Assembly: GCA_028583405.1 (NCBI GenBank)
Contig: CM053263.1
Span: 3,386,715-3,450,714 of the forward strand
Direction of reading: 5' to 3'
DNA: 64,000 bases
DNA from: Pogonophryne albipinna
Taxonomy: Eukaryota; Chordata; Actinopteri; Perciformes; Artedidraconidae
The notes beneath the pieces were generated by a model. The model made no database searches, was not told where the DNA came from, and worked only from the letters and a program-made list of their open reading frames with translations. The translations under genes and the position numbers were made by a program. Below, one piece after another: positions 49,133-64,000 of this stretch (its first letter is position 1; every line of letters starts with the position of its first letter).

Positions 49133-50041
49133 AAAAAATAAATGCTGACGCACTTTAGCACAGAATTCAAAATAAAGATACCCTTATTACTTATCGAAAC
49201 TGCACATACAATATATCCGATTAAAGCAGAGACTCCACAGATTATTTAAGTATAGTATCTGCGATCCGATGTCGCGACAGGGGAAGCAAACACAGACATC
49301 ACAACACGTACCTTTACGGAGCTTTTACGGGAGATCGTCTCACCGTAGCTGTCAATCTGATCAAAAGACGTGTTCAATGACATTAAAACGAGAAAAAACG
49401 CGGCTGAATCGGTTGATCCATAGGTTAATAATATATCTGTGGCTTTGAAGCAATTGTTTATAATCCATAATTCCATTTTTATGTAAAAATCGGAGCACAA
49501 AAGTTAGCTGCTAATGGTAGCCACCAGAGTGTATGCAGCTTCCGGTTTTGGCTACGCGTCACTCTCACTCCTTATTTGGTAATGTGTGTGTGTTAGACTG
49601 GCTGGACTGCCGCATAGCCAAGACCGGAAGCAGCAGCCACTCTGGTGGCTACCATTAGCAGCTAACTTGTGCGCTGCGATTTTTACATTAAAATTGAATT
49701 ATGGATTATAAATGAAATATTTTTTTTATACAGAGACGTTAAAAACATATGGATTAACCGATTCAGCCGCGTTTTTTCTCGTTTTAATGCCATTGAACAC
49801 GTCTTTTGATCAGATTGGCAGCTACGGTGAGACGATCTCCCCTAGAAACTCCGTAAAGGTACGTGTTGTGATGTCTGTGTTTGCTTCCCCTGTCGCGAGT
49901 TCGGATGATTCAGTGATGATACTATATACCTAAATAATCTGTGGAACCTCAGCTTTAATCGGATATCTTGTATGTGCGGCTACGATAAGTAATAAGGGTA
50001 CTTTTATCTTGAGTTCTGTGCCAAAGTCCGTTAGCATTTTT
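49133..50041. repeat. long inverted repeat, arms about 426-431 bp, spacer 52 bp
   Basis: Left arm 49133-49558 and right arm 49611-50041 are reverse complements with few mismatches. Landmarks: AAATGCTGACGCACTTTAGC (left) against GCTAACGGACTTTGGCAC (right, complement), ACCCTTATTACTTATCG against CGATAAGTAATAAGGGT, and GGTAGCCACCAGAGTG against CACTCTGGTGGCTACC. In each arm the outward reading frame encodes a similar 70-80 residue peptide (shared STDSAAFFLVLM or LTDSAAFFLVLM, then GETIS and VKVRVVMSVFASPVA) and contains AAAG|GTACGT, a good splice donor. Could be two head-to-head copies of an element's 5' end or a fold-back element. Confidence 0.9.
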
Positions 50042-50218
50042 CGATCAGGGGTCATTTAGCTGCTTCTTATGAGACTTGATTTTTGTTTTGGTAAAAATGG
50101 TTTGTATCGTCAGTTAGCTGAGATTATTTCCGTTAATCTGGTATAACACATTAATAGGTTCTTAAATATTAAGATCCCCTGAGACACAGGTTGCGTTCCA
50201 ATAGTCCATTTAGCTTAG

Positions 50219-50800
50219 TGTAACCCACTCAAATAATGCAGTGAGTTTTTTCACCCTGTAATAACCAGCAACTCCCACTCGGGGCAGTGCTGGGGCAGCA
50301 GAGTCTGCATATGAGGGAGGAGAGGAAGAGCAGGCCAGGTGTGGTTGTTAATGAGGCTCAATGAGTGGCAGCTGAGTGTGGGCCCTGTGTGTGTTCAAAT
50401 TGTTTGATGATGTGCTTTTTTGATGCTGCGGGGAACCAGGAACTAGCAGAACCGACGGAAGTTTTTGTAGCTGCAGTTTTTGTCTTCTACTCACCAGAGA
50501 AAGGATTCTAAAGGATTCTACTCACCAGAAAAAGGATTCTAAAGGATTCTACTCACCAGAAAAAGGACTGATGGTCATTGGATTACCAGAGAGAGAGAGA
50601 AACTACAGACTACCCGGGTTCGATTAATGTTGTTTTGTCCATGATAGCAGATTGGGTTTCACTGGGGTGGATGAGGGGTTTGTGAAAGTGTTGTATGAAT
50701 GTTTAATAAAATGCCGGCTATATTAATTTGATATTGTTTTTTCTATTTATATTATCTTCTACTCCTCATTGAAAGCAACCTAGTACATAGAAGTGTTACA
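50219..50800 (+). repeat. 5' LTR of the Ty3/Gypsy element
   Basis: 582 bp, starting TGTAAC and ending GTTACA (inverted 6-bp ends, TG...CA). It contains AATAAA at about 50706-50711 as a probable polyadenylation signal and about three copies of a 31-bp unit (ACTCACCAGAAAAAGGATTC) at 50490-50570. After it comes TTATTTGGCGAGCTAGCC, where a primer binding site is expected. The 5 bp before it is CTTAG; the matching right duplication is not visible. Confidence 0.75.
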
Positions 50801-50965
50801 TTATTTGGCGAGCTAGCCAGGAGGAGTAGTTTGAATTGAATAATTGGAAAAACATTTTACATTGTTTGCTGGTAGATATGTTAATTCATACAATCATTTT
50901 TATTTTCTTAATCTGTTATTCAAATTTCTCGTCTGTTTAGAAACTGTTTATCAATTCATTTAACT

Positions 50966-52351
50966 ATGACTTCTGAGCAAGAATATGGTGTTGATGTTAA
51001 GAAGTCTGTGTATATTGAAGGTATTACAGCAACAGATACTGAAGACCAGATTGCTGAATTCTGTTTACCCTTTGGGCCTGTTAACAAAGTGCTAAGGGTG
51101 AGGCAGACCGGGCAAGGCAGTGGTGTTAAAGCTTTAGTGGAATTTGAGTCTGAGGAATCTTTTCTAGACCTAGCACCTAGCCTTCCACAGTGTTTCCCAA
51201 GTATAGCAAACCCTGAGATTATGTGGCGTGTAGATAGAGCTTACAAAACGTTACAGACCCCTAAGAAAACCACACCCACAGTGCGTGCAGAACTCTTGCA
51301 TCAGAATGACAGCTCAGTCTCTGAGAGTGATGCAGACTCTGATGACAGTCGGACTCCTTTGATACGCAGACACACCAAGCTTACTCAAGGTGCTTCTCCA
51401 GAACTTGCCTCCAAAGCTAGAGGTAGGACAACATCATTGCAGCAAGCTCATTCATTCAACAAAGCAGCATCAGACAACGGCATTATCAATCCCCCTGAGA
51501 TTCAAAGGATCATCGTAGAGCATGTTATTAAGAATGATGGCTCCAATGCATCAAATCCAGGATCCAAATGGCTTGGTCCTTTCTCAGGAAGAGATCCTAA
51601 GTCCCCAAATGAAGTGGACTTTGAGACATGGTCTCTCCATGTGGAGCTTATGATGCATGATAACCCCACTGTTGATATCCAGCGACATAAGATTTTGGAG
51701 AGCCTGCTTCCACCCGCTTCTAGCTTAGTAAGACAGCTAAGTCCATATGCAACTCCCCGTGATTATGTCAAACTTCTCGACTCAGCATATGGGTTAGTTG
51801 AGGATGGGGAAGAGATCTTTGCAAGGTTTCTTGGCACACAACAAAACACAGGAGAGAAAGCCTCTGAGTTTCTGCAGCGACTGCAAGCATTGCTGAACAC
51901 AGCTATACAGAGAGGTGGCATTTTAAATGCAGAAGCAAACAGACTCTAGTTGAGACAGTTTCGTCGTGGATGTTGGGATCAGTCACTTCTTCTAGCATTA
52001 CAGCAAGAAATTAACTCTGCAACACCACCTGACTTTTCAGACTTCTTACTGCAGTTGTGTACAGAAGAAGATAGGAGAGCTTCTAAGCTTGATCGTATGC
52101 ATCGTCATTTTGGGGGAACAAAAACAAAATCATCTGTAAATATGCAGCTTGTGCCAGAGGTTTTTCCTTATGATGCAAATGCTAATGTACTCCAGAAGTA
52201 CATGACAGAAACAGAAGATTTAAGGAAGCAGGTGGCTGAACTAAAAATGCAGCTCAGGAAGATCAAAGAACACAGCAATACTCTAACAACCCAAATCCAG
52301 CCCAGGAATATCCCCGTGCTAAAGCAGCAGCAGATCTTCAAGCGCAGCTAG
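50966..52351 (+). pseudogene. Gag-like protein with PNMA-type N-terminus, one in-frame stop
   Basis: Structural protein of the retrotransposon particle. Starts MTSEQEYGVDVKKSVYIEGI. Residues 14-80 look like the RRM-like N-terminal domain of PNMA/Gag-like proteins (VYIEGITATDTEDQIAEF, VKALVEFESEESF). Residues 205-330 resemble a capsid domain (KWLGPFSGRDPKSPNEVDFE, FARFLGTQQNTGEKASEFLQ). An in-frame TAG at 51947-51949 splits it. The same frame then continues with the C-terminal capsid helices and a coiled coil (LRKQVAELKMQLRKIKEHS). A frameshift near 52320 precedes the zinc knuckle. Confidence 0.8.
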
Positions 52352-52460
52352 CAGCAACTCATCCTCCCAGGCCAAGGGCTTGGTTCTGTTTTAAATGTGG
52401 CAATGATGGCCACATAGCAAGACATTGCGAAAATCCACCAAATAAACCCTTGGTAGATTA
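52352..52460 (+). pseudogene. CCHC zinc knuckle of Gag
   Basis: In the frame shifted relative to the gag frame: WFCFKCGNDGHIARHCENPP, a C-x2-C-x4-H-x4-C knuckle that binds RNA in retroelement nucleocapsids. The frame closes at a TAG after NKPLVD. Confidence 0.85.
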
Positions 52461-54143
52461 GAAATACAATGAGTTGAAGGCAAGGCAAAAGGAATGGCAG
52501 AGCAAATTTGGCCATTTAAACTGGACCGGGTCGCAGTGGAGGGAATAACTGCACCCAGTGATGAACTGAAATGTCCCATACAAAAACAAGAAAGAGAAAC
52601 AGTTACCAGTAAAAATAATTCTTCAACTCAGTCATCTGATGTTCTTCTTCCAAGAGGATTGATAGGCCCCAAGTGTACAGCAACTGTCACTATTGAAGGA
52701 GTTCAGTGTGTAAGTGTTGCGACCTGGCTCAAAAGGCCACAACAAAAAGGAGACACAACATGTCAACGGGTAGGTAAAGGTGTTTATTTGCACAACACTG
52801 TTCAAGTCAACTCATGGTTCATACTCATCAGAGCCGGGTGCCTGCAGGAAAAAGCAGAGAGAGCAGACAGGAGCAGAGAGGCTTTAAAATAGCTGCAGAG
52901 CACCAGACCCAGGTGCCCTGAGTTACTGCAATCAGTGCGATCAATGCAGCCAAGACAGGACAGCCACACCCTCTCCACTGATGAACCCACAGGGGCATCA
53001 CAGTAAGCCTTCTTGATTCCGGTTCCCAAGTGACTACAATTTCAAAGTCATTTCATGAAAACCATCTCTCACATCGACCAATCTTCCCTATTCAAGATCT
53101 TTGGACATAGAGGGCGCTGGTGGTCAAGAAGTGCCTTATCTGGGGTATGTCCAAGCTAACATCCATTTTCCAGAGGATGTCATGGGGAAGGCTGAAAGAG
53201 TTGTTACTCTTGCATTTGTTGTGCCTGATCATAGAACAAACATGGATGTTCCTTTGTTGATAGGCACTAATACACTGGACCCTCTGTATGCAAAGTGTGC
53301 ACAGAACAAGTTTGGAAAGTATAGTTCCAGAGCCAGCCATTGTTTCCAACTGGTGAAACATCTATACCAGAGATACAAAATACATCAACAAAATGGCAGA
53401 GTTGGGACTGTGAAGCTGCAGAGCAAAAAGTGCATCACCATTCCTGCAGGAGAGAGGGTGGCTTTAACAGGATATGCCAGACAAGTCCCTGTAGCAGCTG
53501 ATGTGACACTCTTGGTTGAGCCCCCTCAGTCAAAATGACCTGGTGGTCTCTTCTTTTGCAGTTACATCATGACAAGTCCATCATGTCTATCCTTCAAGGT
53601 GCCTGTTCTGGTAAAAAATGAGACTGCAAGGGACATCATAGTACCTGCAGGTCACATCATTGCTGAGCTCTCTCTTACCAAAGCTGTGTCATCATTGCCA
53701 TCACATGATGCTAAAGCTACATCATGTGAACCATCTCATCCTGCATCAGCTTCTGCAACCTGCAACGCTATGAATGTATCTGATTCTAGTAAACTTACCT
53801 TTGACTTTGCTGACTCTCCTTTGTCTGAAGAGTGGAAGGAGAGAATCACCAAGAAGTTAAATTCAGCGTCAGAAGCCTTTGCACATAGTGATCTCGACTA
53901 TGGTCATACTACTGAGATCAAACATCGAATCCGCCTTTCAGACCCATCTCCCTTTAAACAAAGACCCATCCATCCTTCTGATTATGAGGCTGTCAGGCTT
54001 CATTTAAAAGAACTTCAAGAAGCTAACATAATCCGTGAATCAGAGAGCCCCTTTGCTTCTCCAATTGTTGTGGTGAAGAAAAAGAATGGTGAAATCAGGT
54101 TGTGCATCGACTACCGTAAACTGAACCGACAAACCATCAAAGA
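52461..54143 (+). pseudogene. Pol region: retropepsin-like protease and start of reverse transcriptase
   Basis: Protease: after the inserted solo LTR the frame reads LLDSGSQVTT (active-site DSG) at about 53010-53040, then PYLGYVQANIHFPE and VPLLIGTNTLDPLY (the ILGTN/LIG flap-distal motif of retropepsins) at 53101-53538, ended by a TGA at 53536-53538. Reverse transcriptase: from about 53890, [60 protein letters not shown], the N-terminal fingers of a Ty3/Gypsy RT. The frame then enters the N gap before the catalytic YxDD. Frame changes between the parts show it is not functional. Confidence 0.88.
52710..53007 (-). mobile_element. probable solo LTR (minus orientation) inserted in the pol region
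   Basis: 288-bp insert 52715-53002 flanked by a perfect 5-bp duplication GTAAG (52710-52714, 53003-53007). Read on the minus strand it begins TGTGATGCCCCTGTGGGTTC, has a TATTTTAA-like box and an AATAAA followed within about 65 bp by the end CGCAACA, so TG...CA termini. Size, ends and signals fit a solo LTR of another retrotransposon. Confidence 0.72.
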
Positions 54144-55143
54144 NNNNNNNNNNNNNNNNNNNNNNNNNNNNNNNNNNNNNNNNNNNNNNNNNNNNNNNNN
54201 NNNNNNNNNNNNNNNNNNNNNNNNNNNNNNNNNNNNNNNNNNNNNNNNNNNNNNNNNNNNNNNNNNNNNNNNNNNNNNNNNNNNNNNNNNNNNNNNNNNN
54301 NNNNNNNNNNNNNNNNNNNNNNNNNNNNNNNNNNNNNNNNNNNNNNNNNNNNNNNNNNNNNNNNNNNNNNNNNNNNNNNNNNNNNNNNNNNNNNNNNNNN
54401 NNNNNNNNNNNNNNNNNNNNNNNNNNNNNNNNNNNNNNNNNNNNNNNNNNNNNNNNNNNNNNNNNNNNNNNNNNNNNNNNNNNNNNNNNNNNNNNNNNNN
54501 NNNNNNNNNNNNNNNNNNNNNNNNNNNNNNNNNNNNNNNNNNNNNNNNNNNNNNNNNNNNNNNNNNNNNNNNNNNNNNNNNNNNNNNNNNNNNNNNNNNN
54601 NNNNNNNNNNNNNNNNNNNNNNNNNNNNNNNNNNNNNNNNNNNNNNNNNNNNNNNNNNNNNNNNNNNNNNNNNNNNNNNNNNNNNNNNNNNNNNNNNNNN
54701 NNNNNNNNNNNNNNNNNNNNNNNNNNNNNNNNNNNNNNNNNNNNNNNNNNNNNNNNNNNNNNNNNNNNNNNNNNNNNNNNNNNNNNNNNNNNNNNNNNNN
54801 NNNNNNNNNNNNNNNNNNNNNNNNNNNNNNNNNNNNNNNNNNNNNNNNNNNNNNNNNNNNNNNNNNNNNNNNNNNNNNNNNNNNNNNNNNNNNNNNNNNN
54901 NNNNNNNNNNNNNNNNNNNNNNNNNNNNNNNNNNNNNNNNNNNNNNNNNNNNNNNNNNNNNNNNNNNNNNNNNNNNNNNNNNNNNNNNNNNNNNNNNNNN
55001 NNNNNNNNNNNNNNNNNNNNNNNNNNNNNNNNNNNNNNNNNNNNNNNNNNNNNNNNNNNNNNNNNNNNNNNNNNNNNNNNNNNNNNNNNNNNNNNNNNNN
55101 NNNNNNNNNNNNNNNNNNNNNNNNNNNNNNNNNNNNNNNNNNN
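54144..55143. other. assembly gap, 1,000 N
   Basis: Exactly 1,000 N, a conventional placeholder size, so the true distance and even adjacency are unknown. It cuts the Ty3/Gypsy reverse transcriptase. The long frames reported across it are meaningless. Confidence 1.
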
Positions 55144-55534
55144 ATCCCGAGTTGAGAAATGATTTTGTCACAGCTGCACTTTGAATAGAATAACATGCAA
55201 ATAAAATAAAGATAAACATTACAAAATTAAATCTATACATTTTCTCAATCAAAAATACCTTTATTCAAAGGAGTATCTAAACATTATAAATTATACAAAA
55301 TAAATTGAATACTTTTTAATATACTAATTTGCTGAACATTTACAGTACACATAGCTGTGTAAAAGCTAACGTTTCCCTGCCATCTTCTGTACTTGCATAA
55401 AAAGGAATGAGCCTTGAAGTCTTCTTGCAATTACATCTTCAGCCTGCTCATAATTATTAAAGTATGTGTTGTTATTCTGTCTACTTGGTTAAATAGTGCT
55501 TGAAATGCCAACATGTTGCCTTTGTATCCCCTAG
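55144..55534 (+). other. cacna2d1: cacna2d1 intron sequence right of the gap
   Basis: AT-rich DNA ending in the acceptor TATCCCCTAG at 55534. No feature of the LTR element is seen. Confidence 0.7.
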
Positions 55535-55645
<111 letters not shown>

Positions 55646-55732
55646 TAAAACACAAGATGTTTAGAAAGTACAATATAGCAGACTTTGCTTTTGATCATAT
55701 TCAGTGTTTTAAGTTTGTTCTTCTCCTCCCAG

Positions 55733-55811
55733 GTGCGCATCTTTACATTTTCAGTAGGTCAACACAACTATGACAAAGGACCAATACAGTGGATGGCCTG
55801 CGCTAATAAAG
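55733..55811 (+). CDS. cacna2d1: cacna2d1 exon: last VWA strand
   Basis: [20 protein letters not shown] then MACANK; 79 nt, acceptor CCCAG at 55732, donor AAAG|GTATTT, ending in phase 1. The text is nearly identical to vertebrate alpha2/delta-1. Confidence 0.95.
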
Positions 55812-57247
<1,436 letters not shown>

Positions 57248-57670
57248 GTATTGACATGTTCTGTTGTCATCGCAGTAAACACATCTTCAACTCCAGGCGT
57301 GTTTGTGAAAGGGCAGATTCACTTTATTTCAAAAATGCTCAACCGATCAGTTTCTTGTGGTGCTTAAGCTTCTGTCAAGACTAACTTTGTAGATAAGAAA
57401 GAAGTCTGGTAAACTGAGCCAAACGGTTTGGATATTGTCATTCATTTCACTGATAAGACGCTTTCAAAGTGTGTGACTGTATTGACCTCGTCACCACCAG
57501 AAATATGTCTGTTTTTTGTTACGGTAAACATATTTTTTTCAAGTTCGAGTTGCTTTTTGTCTCATTCACAAATAGATAACACATTATGTGGTATTTTGTG
57601 AATGTATGCCATAAATGTGAAGGATTTGCCTTTAATGTTTATTCCATATGTTGTGTGTTTTATCTTCCAG
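57248..57670 (+). other. cacna2d1: rest of cacna2d1 intron after the tandem repeat
   Basis: 423 bp up to the acceptor TCTTCCAG. Nothing else seen. Confidence 0.75.
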
Positions 57671-57733
57671 GAACTCGGCCTGGTGATTACTGGAACTCTG
57701 CCAGTCTTCAACAAAACCAACACAGGTTCAAAG
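57671..57733 (+). CDS. cacna2d1: cacna2d1 exon: ELGLVITGTLPVFNKTNTGSK
   Basis: 21 codons, phase 0 both ends, acceptor TTCCAG, donor AAG|GTAAAC. ELGLVITGTLPVFN is conserved; the NKT that follows is a candidate N-glycosylation site on the extracellular subunit. Shorter than the mammalian form here, which has a few extra residues at this alternatively spliced site. Confidence 0.93.
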
Positions 57734-58827
57734 GTAAACAAGAGACTGCTTTTGATCCTCATTTGGACTTATTTCCTATAGATTTTGGTTAACTAATTTA
57801 TCTCGTTTTTGTTAGTACTGTTTTTCCTTAAAGATTTTTCTATAAAGACATTCTATTGTTACAAAGCATACTCAAAATAGGATAATAAATAGAACGATAA
57901 AATAATACATTAAATAAAAATAAAACTGATGAAATTAGATTTGTCACAGATGTAGAAATGATTTGTGTTTAAACCTCACCCATTTTCCCCGTCTTTCTTC
58001 AATCATATCAGCTTAATATCTAAATCTCATGGTTTCCTTTTCATTACCAAAACCCTTCCAGTGGTAGTCATTTCATTTATGGTCGTCTAAGCTGATCCTT
58101 CTAAAATGATTGCTACTGGAATAAGCTGGAGTCTTTCTTCTTGATCTCTTTGGGAATATTGTTCTGATAGCTGTTCAAAAGAAACAATGGTGGATTCAGT
58201 ATAATAAACTTGCTCATTACCAGATTATTTTTCTTGAATCACTCCACTAACTGACTGACTCAATTTCCTCCGTCTGACATTTTGACACGGTGGGTGAATT
58301 TAAGTCTGCGGTTTACTCACACATAACCGACTAAAAATCAAACGTGCAACATGAATGGTCTATTTTCAATAATTGTTTACTTTTATCCTCCTCTTTCTTG
58401 TGGCTCTTCTTTATGTCCTTTGTTGATGCTGAGGTCCCTCGGAGCTCTCCCACGTGCCTCCACAGGAAGATCATCTAGCGTAGCAAAAATCAAAAGGAGA
58501 TCAAACCCGCACATCAGAGAGACAAATGATCCAGTAGCTAAGTGTTTCAAGATGAGTTTACATGTCTACCTCGTGGGACTCGGGGTTACCTCCGCTCGGG
58601 GTTACCTCTGCTAAAACGAAGCCTGGAAATGCCTTGTCAGTGACTCATGGCGAAAGTAAAGCTTTTGGGAATGAGACTGTCCAGATTTCTTTTGCACCCC
58701 ATTTCCTTGAAATCATTCAGAGTGCACAGAGGGACTTGACTCATCCAGAAAGAACAACAGGACTCTTACAGTGTCTTGTTTTAACCCTGACTTTCTCTCT
58801 GCTTTTCCCATATGGTTTTTTTCTCAG
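57734..58827 (+). other. cacna2d1: cacna2d1 intron
   Basis: 1,094 bp. No exon or repeat family recognised. Confidence 0.7.
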
Positions 58828-58911
58828 AAATCTCAAAACCAGCTCATCTTGGGGGTAATGGCTATTGATGTCTCCCTAGAAGATATCAAGAATCTGACGC
58901 CTCGCTTTACT
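58828..58911 (+). CDS. cacna2d1: cacna2d1 exon: [20 protein letters not shown]
   Basis: 28 codons, ending KNLTPRFT. Part of the Cache-like extracellular domain. Acceptor TTCTCAG at 58827, donor ACT|GTAAGA. Phase 0 at both ends. Confidence 0.95.
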
Positions 58912-59022
58912 GTAAGAGCTATGTAAAAGAAACATACAGGAAACAGCCTTTTTAAACCGTAGATGTCATGGTTTTCACCTAAAACATTCATAACGTTCTC
59001 TCTAATTTCTTTTTTCCTGTAG

Positions 59023-62861
<3,839 letters not shown>

Positions 62862-62933
62862 ACTGCCAAGTTTCATGAACCTGTTACACTGGACTTCCTG
62901 GATGCAGAGCTGGAGAATGAGATCAAAGTGGAG
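62862..62933 (+). CDS. cacna2d1: cacna2d1 exon: EPVTLDFLDAELENEIKVE
   Basis: 24 codons starting TAKFH then the conserved EPVTLDFLDAELENEIKVE. Acceptor TTTTTGTAG at 62861, donor GAG|GTTTGG, phase 0 both ends. Confidence 0.94.
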
Positions 62934-63078
62934 GTTTGGAGAATAGTTTAATTAGACTAACGATTCCATGACCTCAATCAGAAACAATAGCAGTGTAATT
63001 TCTGCATTTAGTCTGATTGTCTTTTCTTAACCTTTTTAAATTGGTTGATTTATTTACTTTTGAGAATTTGTTCAACAG

Positions 63079-63150
63079 ATAAGGAAGAAAATGATAGACG
63101 GCAACACAGGGAGTCACACAATATCAACATTGGTGAAATCCCAAGATGAG
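63079..63150 (+). CDS. cacna2d1: cacna2d1 exon: IRKKMIDGNTGSHTISTLVK
   Basis: 24 codons, ending SQDE. Acceptor TTCAACAG, donor GAG|GTAATA, phase 0. The text matches alpha2/delta-1 (IRxKMIDGxxG...LVKSQDE). Confidence 0.94.
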
Positions 63151-63245
63151 GTAATATCGTATTTAAAGGCTTATTGGATTCCATGACGATTATAAACACA
63201 TTTGCTCAGAAAATGTTGTGTGTACTGACCAAACTTTTCTTAAAG

Positions 63246-63307
63246 CGCTACATCGACGCGAGTCAGAGGACTTACACCTTTGCCCCAGTGAAGGGCACAG
63301 ATTACAG
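63246..63307 (+). CDS. cacna2d1: cacna2d1 exon: RYIDASQRTYTFAPVKGTDY
   Basis: 62 nt: 20 codons plus two bases of a Ser codon (phase 2). Acceptor TTCTTAAAG at 63245, donor CAG|GTAAAT. Corresponds to the RYIDxxxRTYTxxPVxGTDYS segment of alpha2/delta-1. Confidence 0.93.
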
Positions 63308-63857
63308 GTAAATATCACATGTTAAGTATTAAGTGATAAATCCTTTGCATGTGTTAACTTGTTTTTTTACCAAACTTCAGTCCGGAAGAGAGAAACTCCA
63401 GATGTTTCAGATTGCAAAATGTTTGTCATAATTTCTTAAATCTATTTAGTTCTGTTTGGGATTAGAGCTGGACTGTGATCCCAACAAAGTCCAGACACAC
63501 CTCAGTGAAGTCATATTTGGAAACAGTGTTGTCCACTAATCTGCGAAAAATACATTGCAGGACTCACTGAAAGATTTGCTATTATGAATTTCTTCTCAAA
63601 ACAAAAAGGAGAACGTGCAATGTTTTTATTGTATGTCTTTGCATGTGAATTTTTTTTTGCTCAGCATGATTATGTGCATGGATTTAAAGTCTCAGACAAA
63701 GATATGCTTATTTGATGTAACAACATATGGATTTTCAAAATTAATGCAAATGCTAAAATAAGAAAAACCCTGGTCAAATTGCAAAAAAGTTGCAGAACAA
63801 ATCTGAAAGTCTAGAAAAGTTTCCTGTAGTGATGTTTGTGTGTGTGTCCCCTTTCAG
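63308..63857 (+). other. cacna2d1: cacna2d1 intron
   Basis: 550 bp, AT-rich. Nothing else seen. Confidence 0.75.
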
Positions 63858-63934
63858 CCTGGCCCTGGTGCTTCCTAACCACAGTTTGCATTACATTCGG
63901 TCCAACATCGCCGACACCATCACCCAGGCAAAAT
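63858..63934 (+). CDS. cacna2d1: cacna2d1 exon: LALVLPNHSLHYIRSNIADT
   Basis: 77 nt: finishes the split Ser codon, then LALVLPNHSLHYIRSNIADT, ITQAK, and one base of the next codon (phase 1). Acceptor CCTTTCAG, donor AAAT|GTGAGT. The gene continues beyond the window. Confidence 0.93.
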
Positions 63935-64000
63935 GTGAGTGCCATCTAGATCAGTTGCTTCTGCCTTTCTCAGTTTTTCCACTCAGTAACATTTACCTTC

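Larger units (their letters stand above)
50214..54143 (+). mobile_element. Ty3/Gypsy LTR retrotransposon, 5' part (truncated by assembly gap)
   Basis: Order of parts: 5' LTR, leader, gag-like frame, CCHC zinc knuckle, aspartic protease, beginning of reverse transcriptase, the standard Ty3/Gypsy order up to RT. The rest (RNase H, integrase, 3' LTR) would lie in the N gap. Nothing on the right of the gap matches the LTR. Frames carry a stop, frameshifts and an insertion, so this copy is dead. Confidence 0.88.

Noticed and set aside
54111..55252. Open frames of 360-528 codons across 54144-55143
   Set aside because: They consist almost entirely of N and carry no information.

Overview
The window is animal nuclear DNA, almost certainly from a ray-finned (teleost) fish. 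Long coding exons are separated by introns with GT/AG borders. The intergenic DNA is packed with fish-type transposons (hAT, TTAA-flanked piggyBac-like elements, a LINE-2, a tRNA-derived SINE, a Ty3/Gypsy element) and with very long CA microsatellites. No bacterial, CRISPR or operon features were seen.

Left part (1-35.4 kb, minus strand): seven consecutive exons of piccolo (pclo), the giant presynaptic active-zone scaffold, running from the initiator Met (35121) through the Gln/Pro/Gly repeat region, two split double-zinc-finger domains, an acidic low-complexity exon, the long proline-rich central exon, and the coiled-coil exons. The exon phases are mutually consistent and give about 4,212 N-terminal residues. 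The PDZ and C2 domains must lie left of position 1. A GC-rich, CpG-rich 5' region covers exon 1. The 16.7-kb intron between zinc-finger exons 3 and 4 holds most of the left-hand transposons: a hAT element with a nested TTAA element, a piggyBac-like MITE, a 5'-truncated LINE-2 carrying a hAT MITE, a TA-flanked MITE and a SINE.

Middle part (35.4-54.1 kb): intergenic DNA with no host gene recognised. It holds a palindromic element, a strong short hairpin, five long microsatellites, a decayed piggyBac transposase gene that keeps its catalytic residues but has three frameshifts, a 0.9-kb nearly perfect long inverted repeat, and a Ty3/Gypsy retrotransposon (5' LTR, PNMA-like Gag, zinc knuckle, protease, start of reverse transcriptase). 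The retrotransposon is itself interrupted by a probable solo LTR and then runs into an assembly gap of exactly 1,000 N (54144-55143).

Right part (55.1-64.0 kb, plus strand): eleven exons from the middle of cacna2d1, the alpha2/delta-1 auxiliary subunit of voltage-gated calcium channels (end of the VWA domain through the Cache-like region). One intron begins with a four-copy 159-bp tandem repeat that has copied the exon's splice donor. Another holds a 2.6-kb element with nested inverted repeats. The upstream cacna2d1 exons are not visible.

Both genes act at the presynaptic calcium-channel/active-zone site and are neighbours in mammals. Here their 5' ends face each other across a fixed-size gap, so the order and orientation need checking. 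Exon borders were placed by hand from reading frame and splice signals, and family assignments come from recognised motifs. No database search was run.
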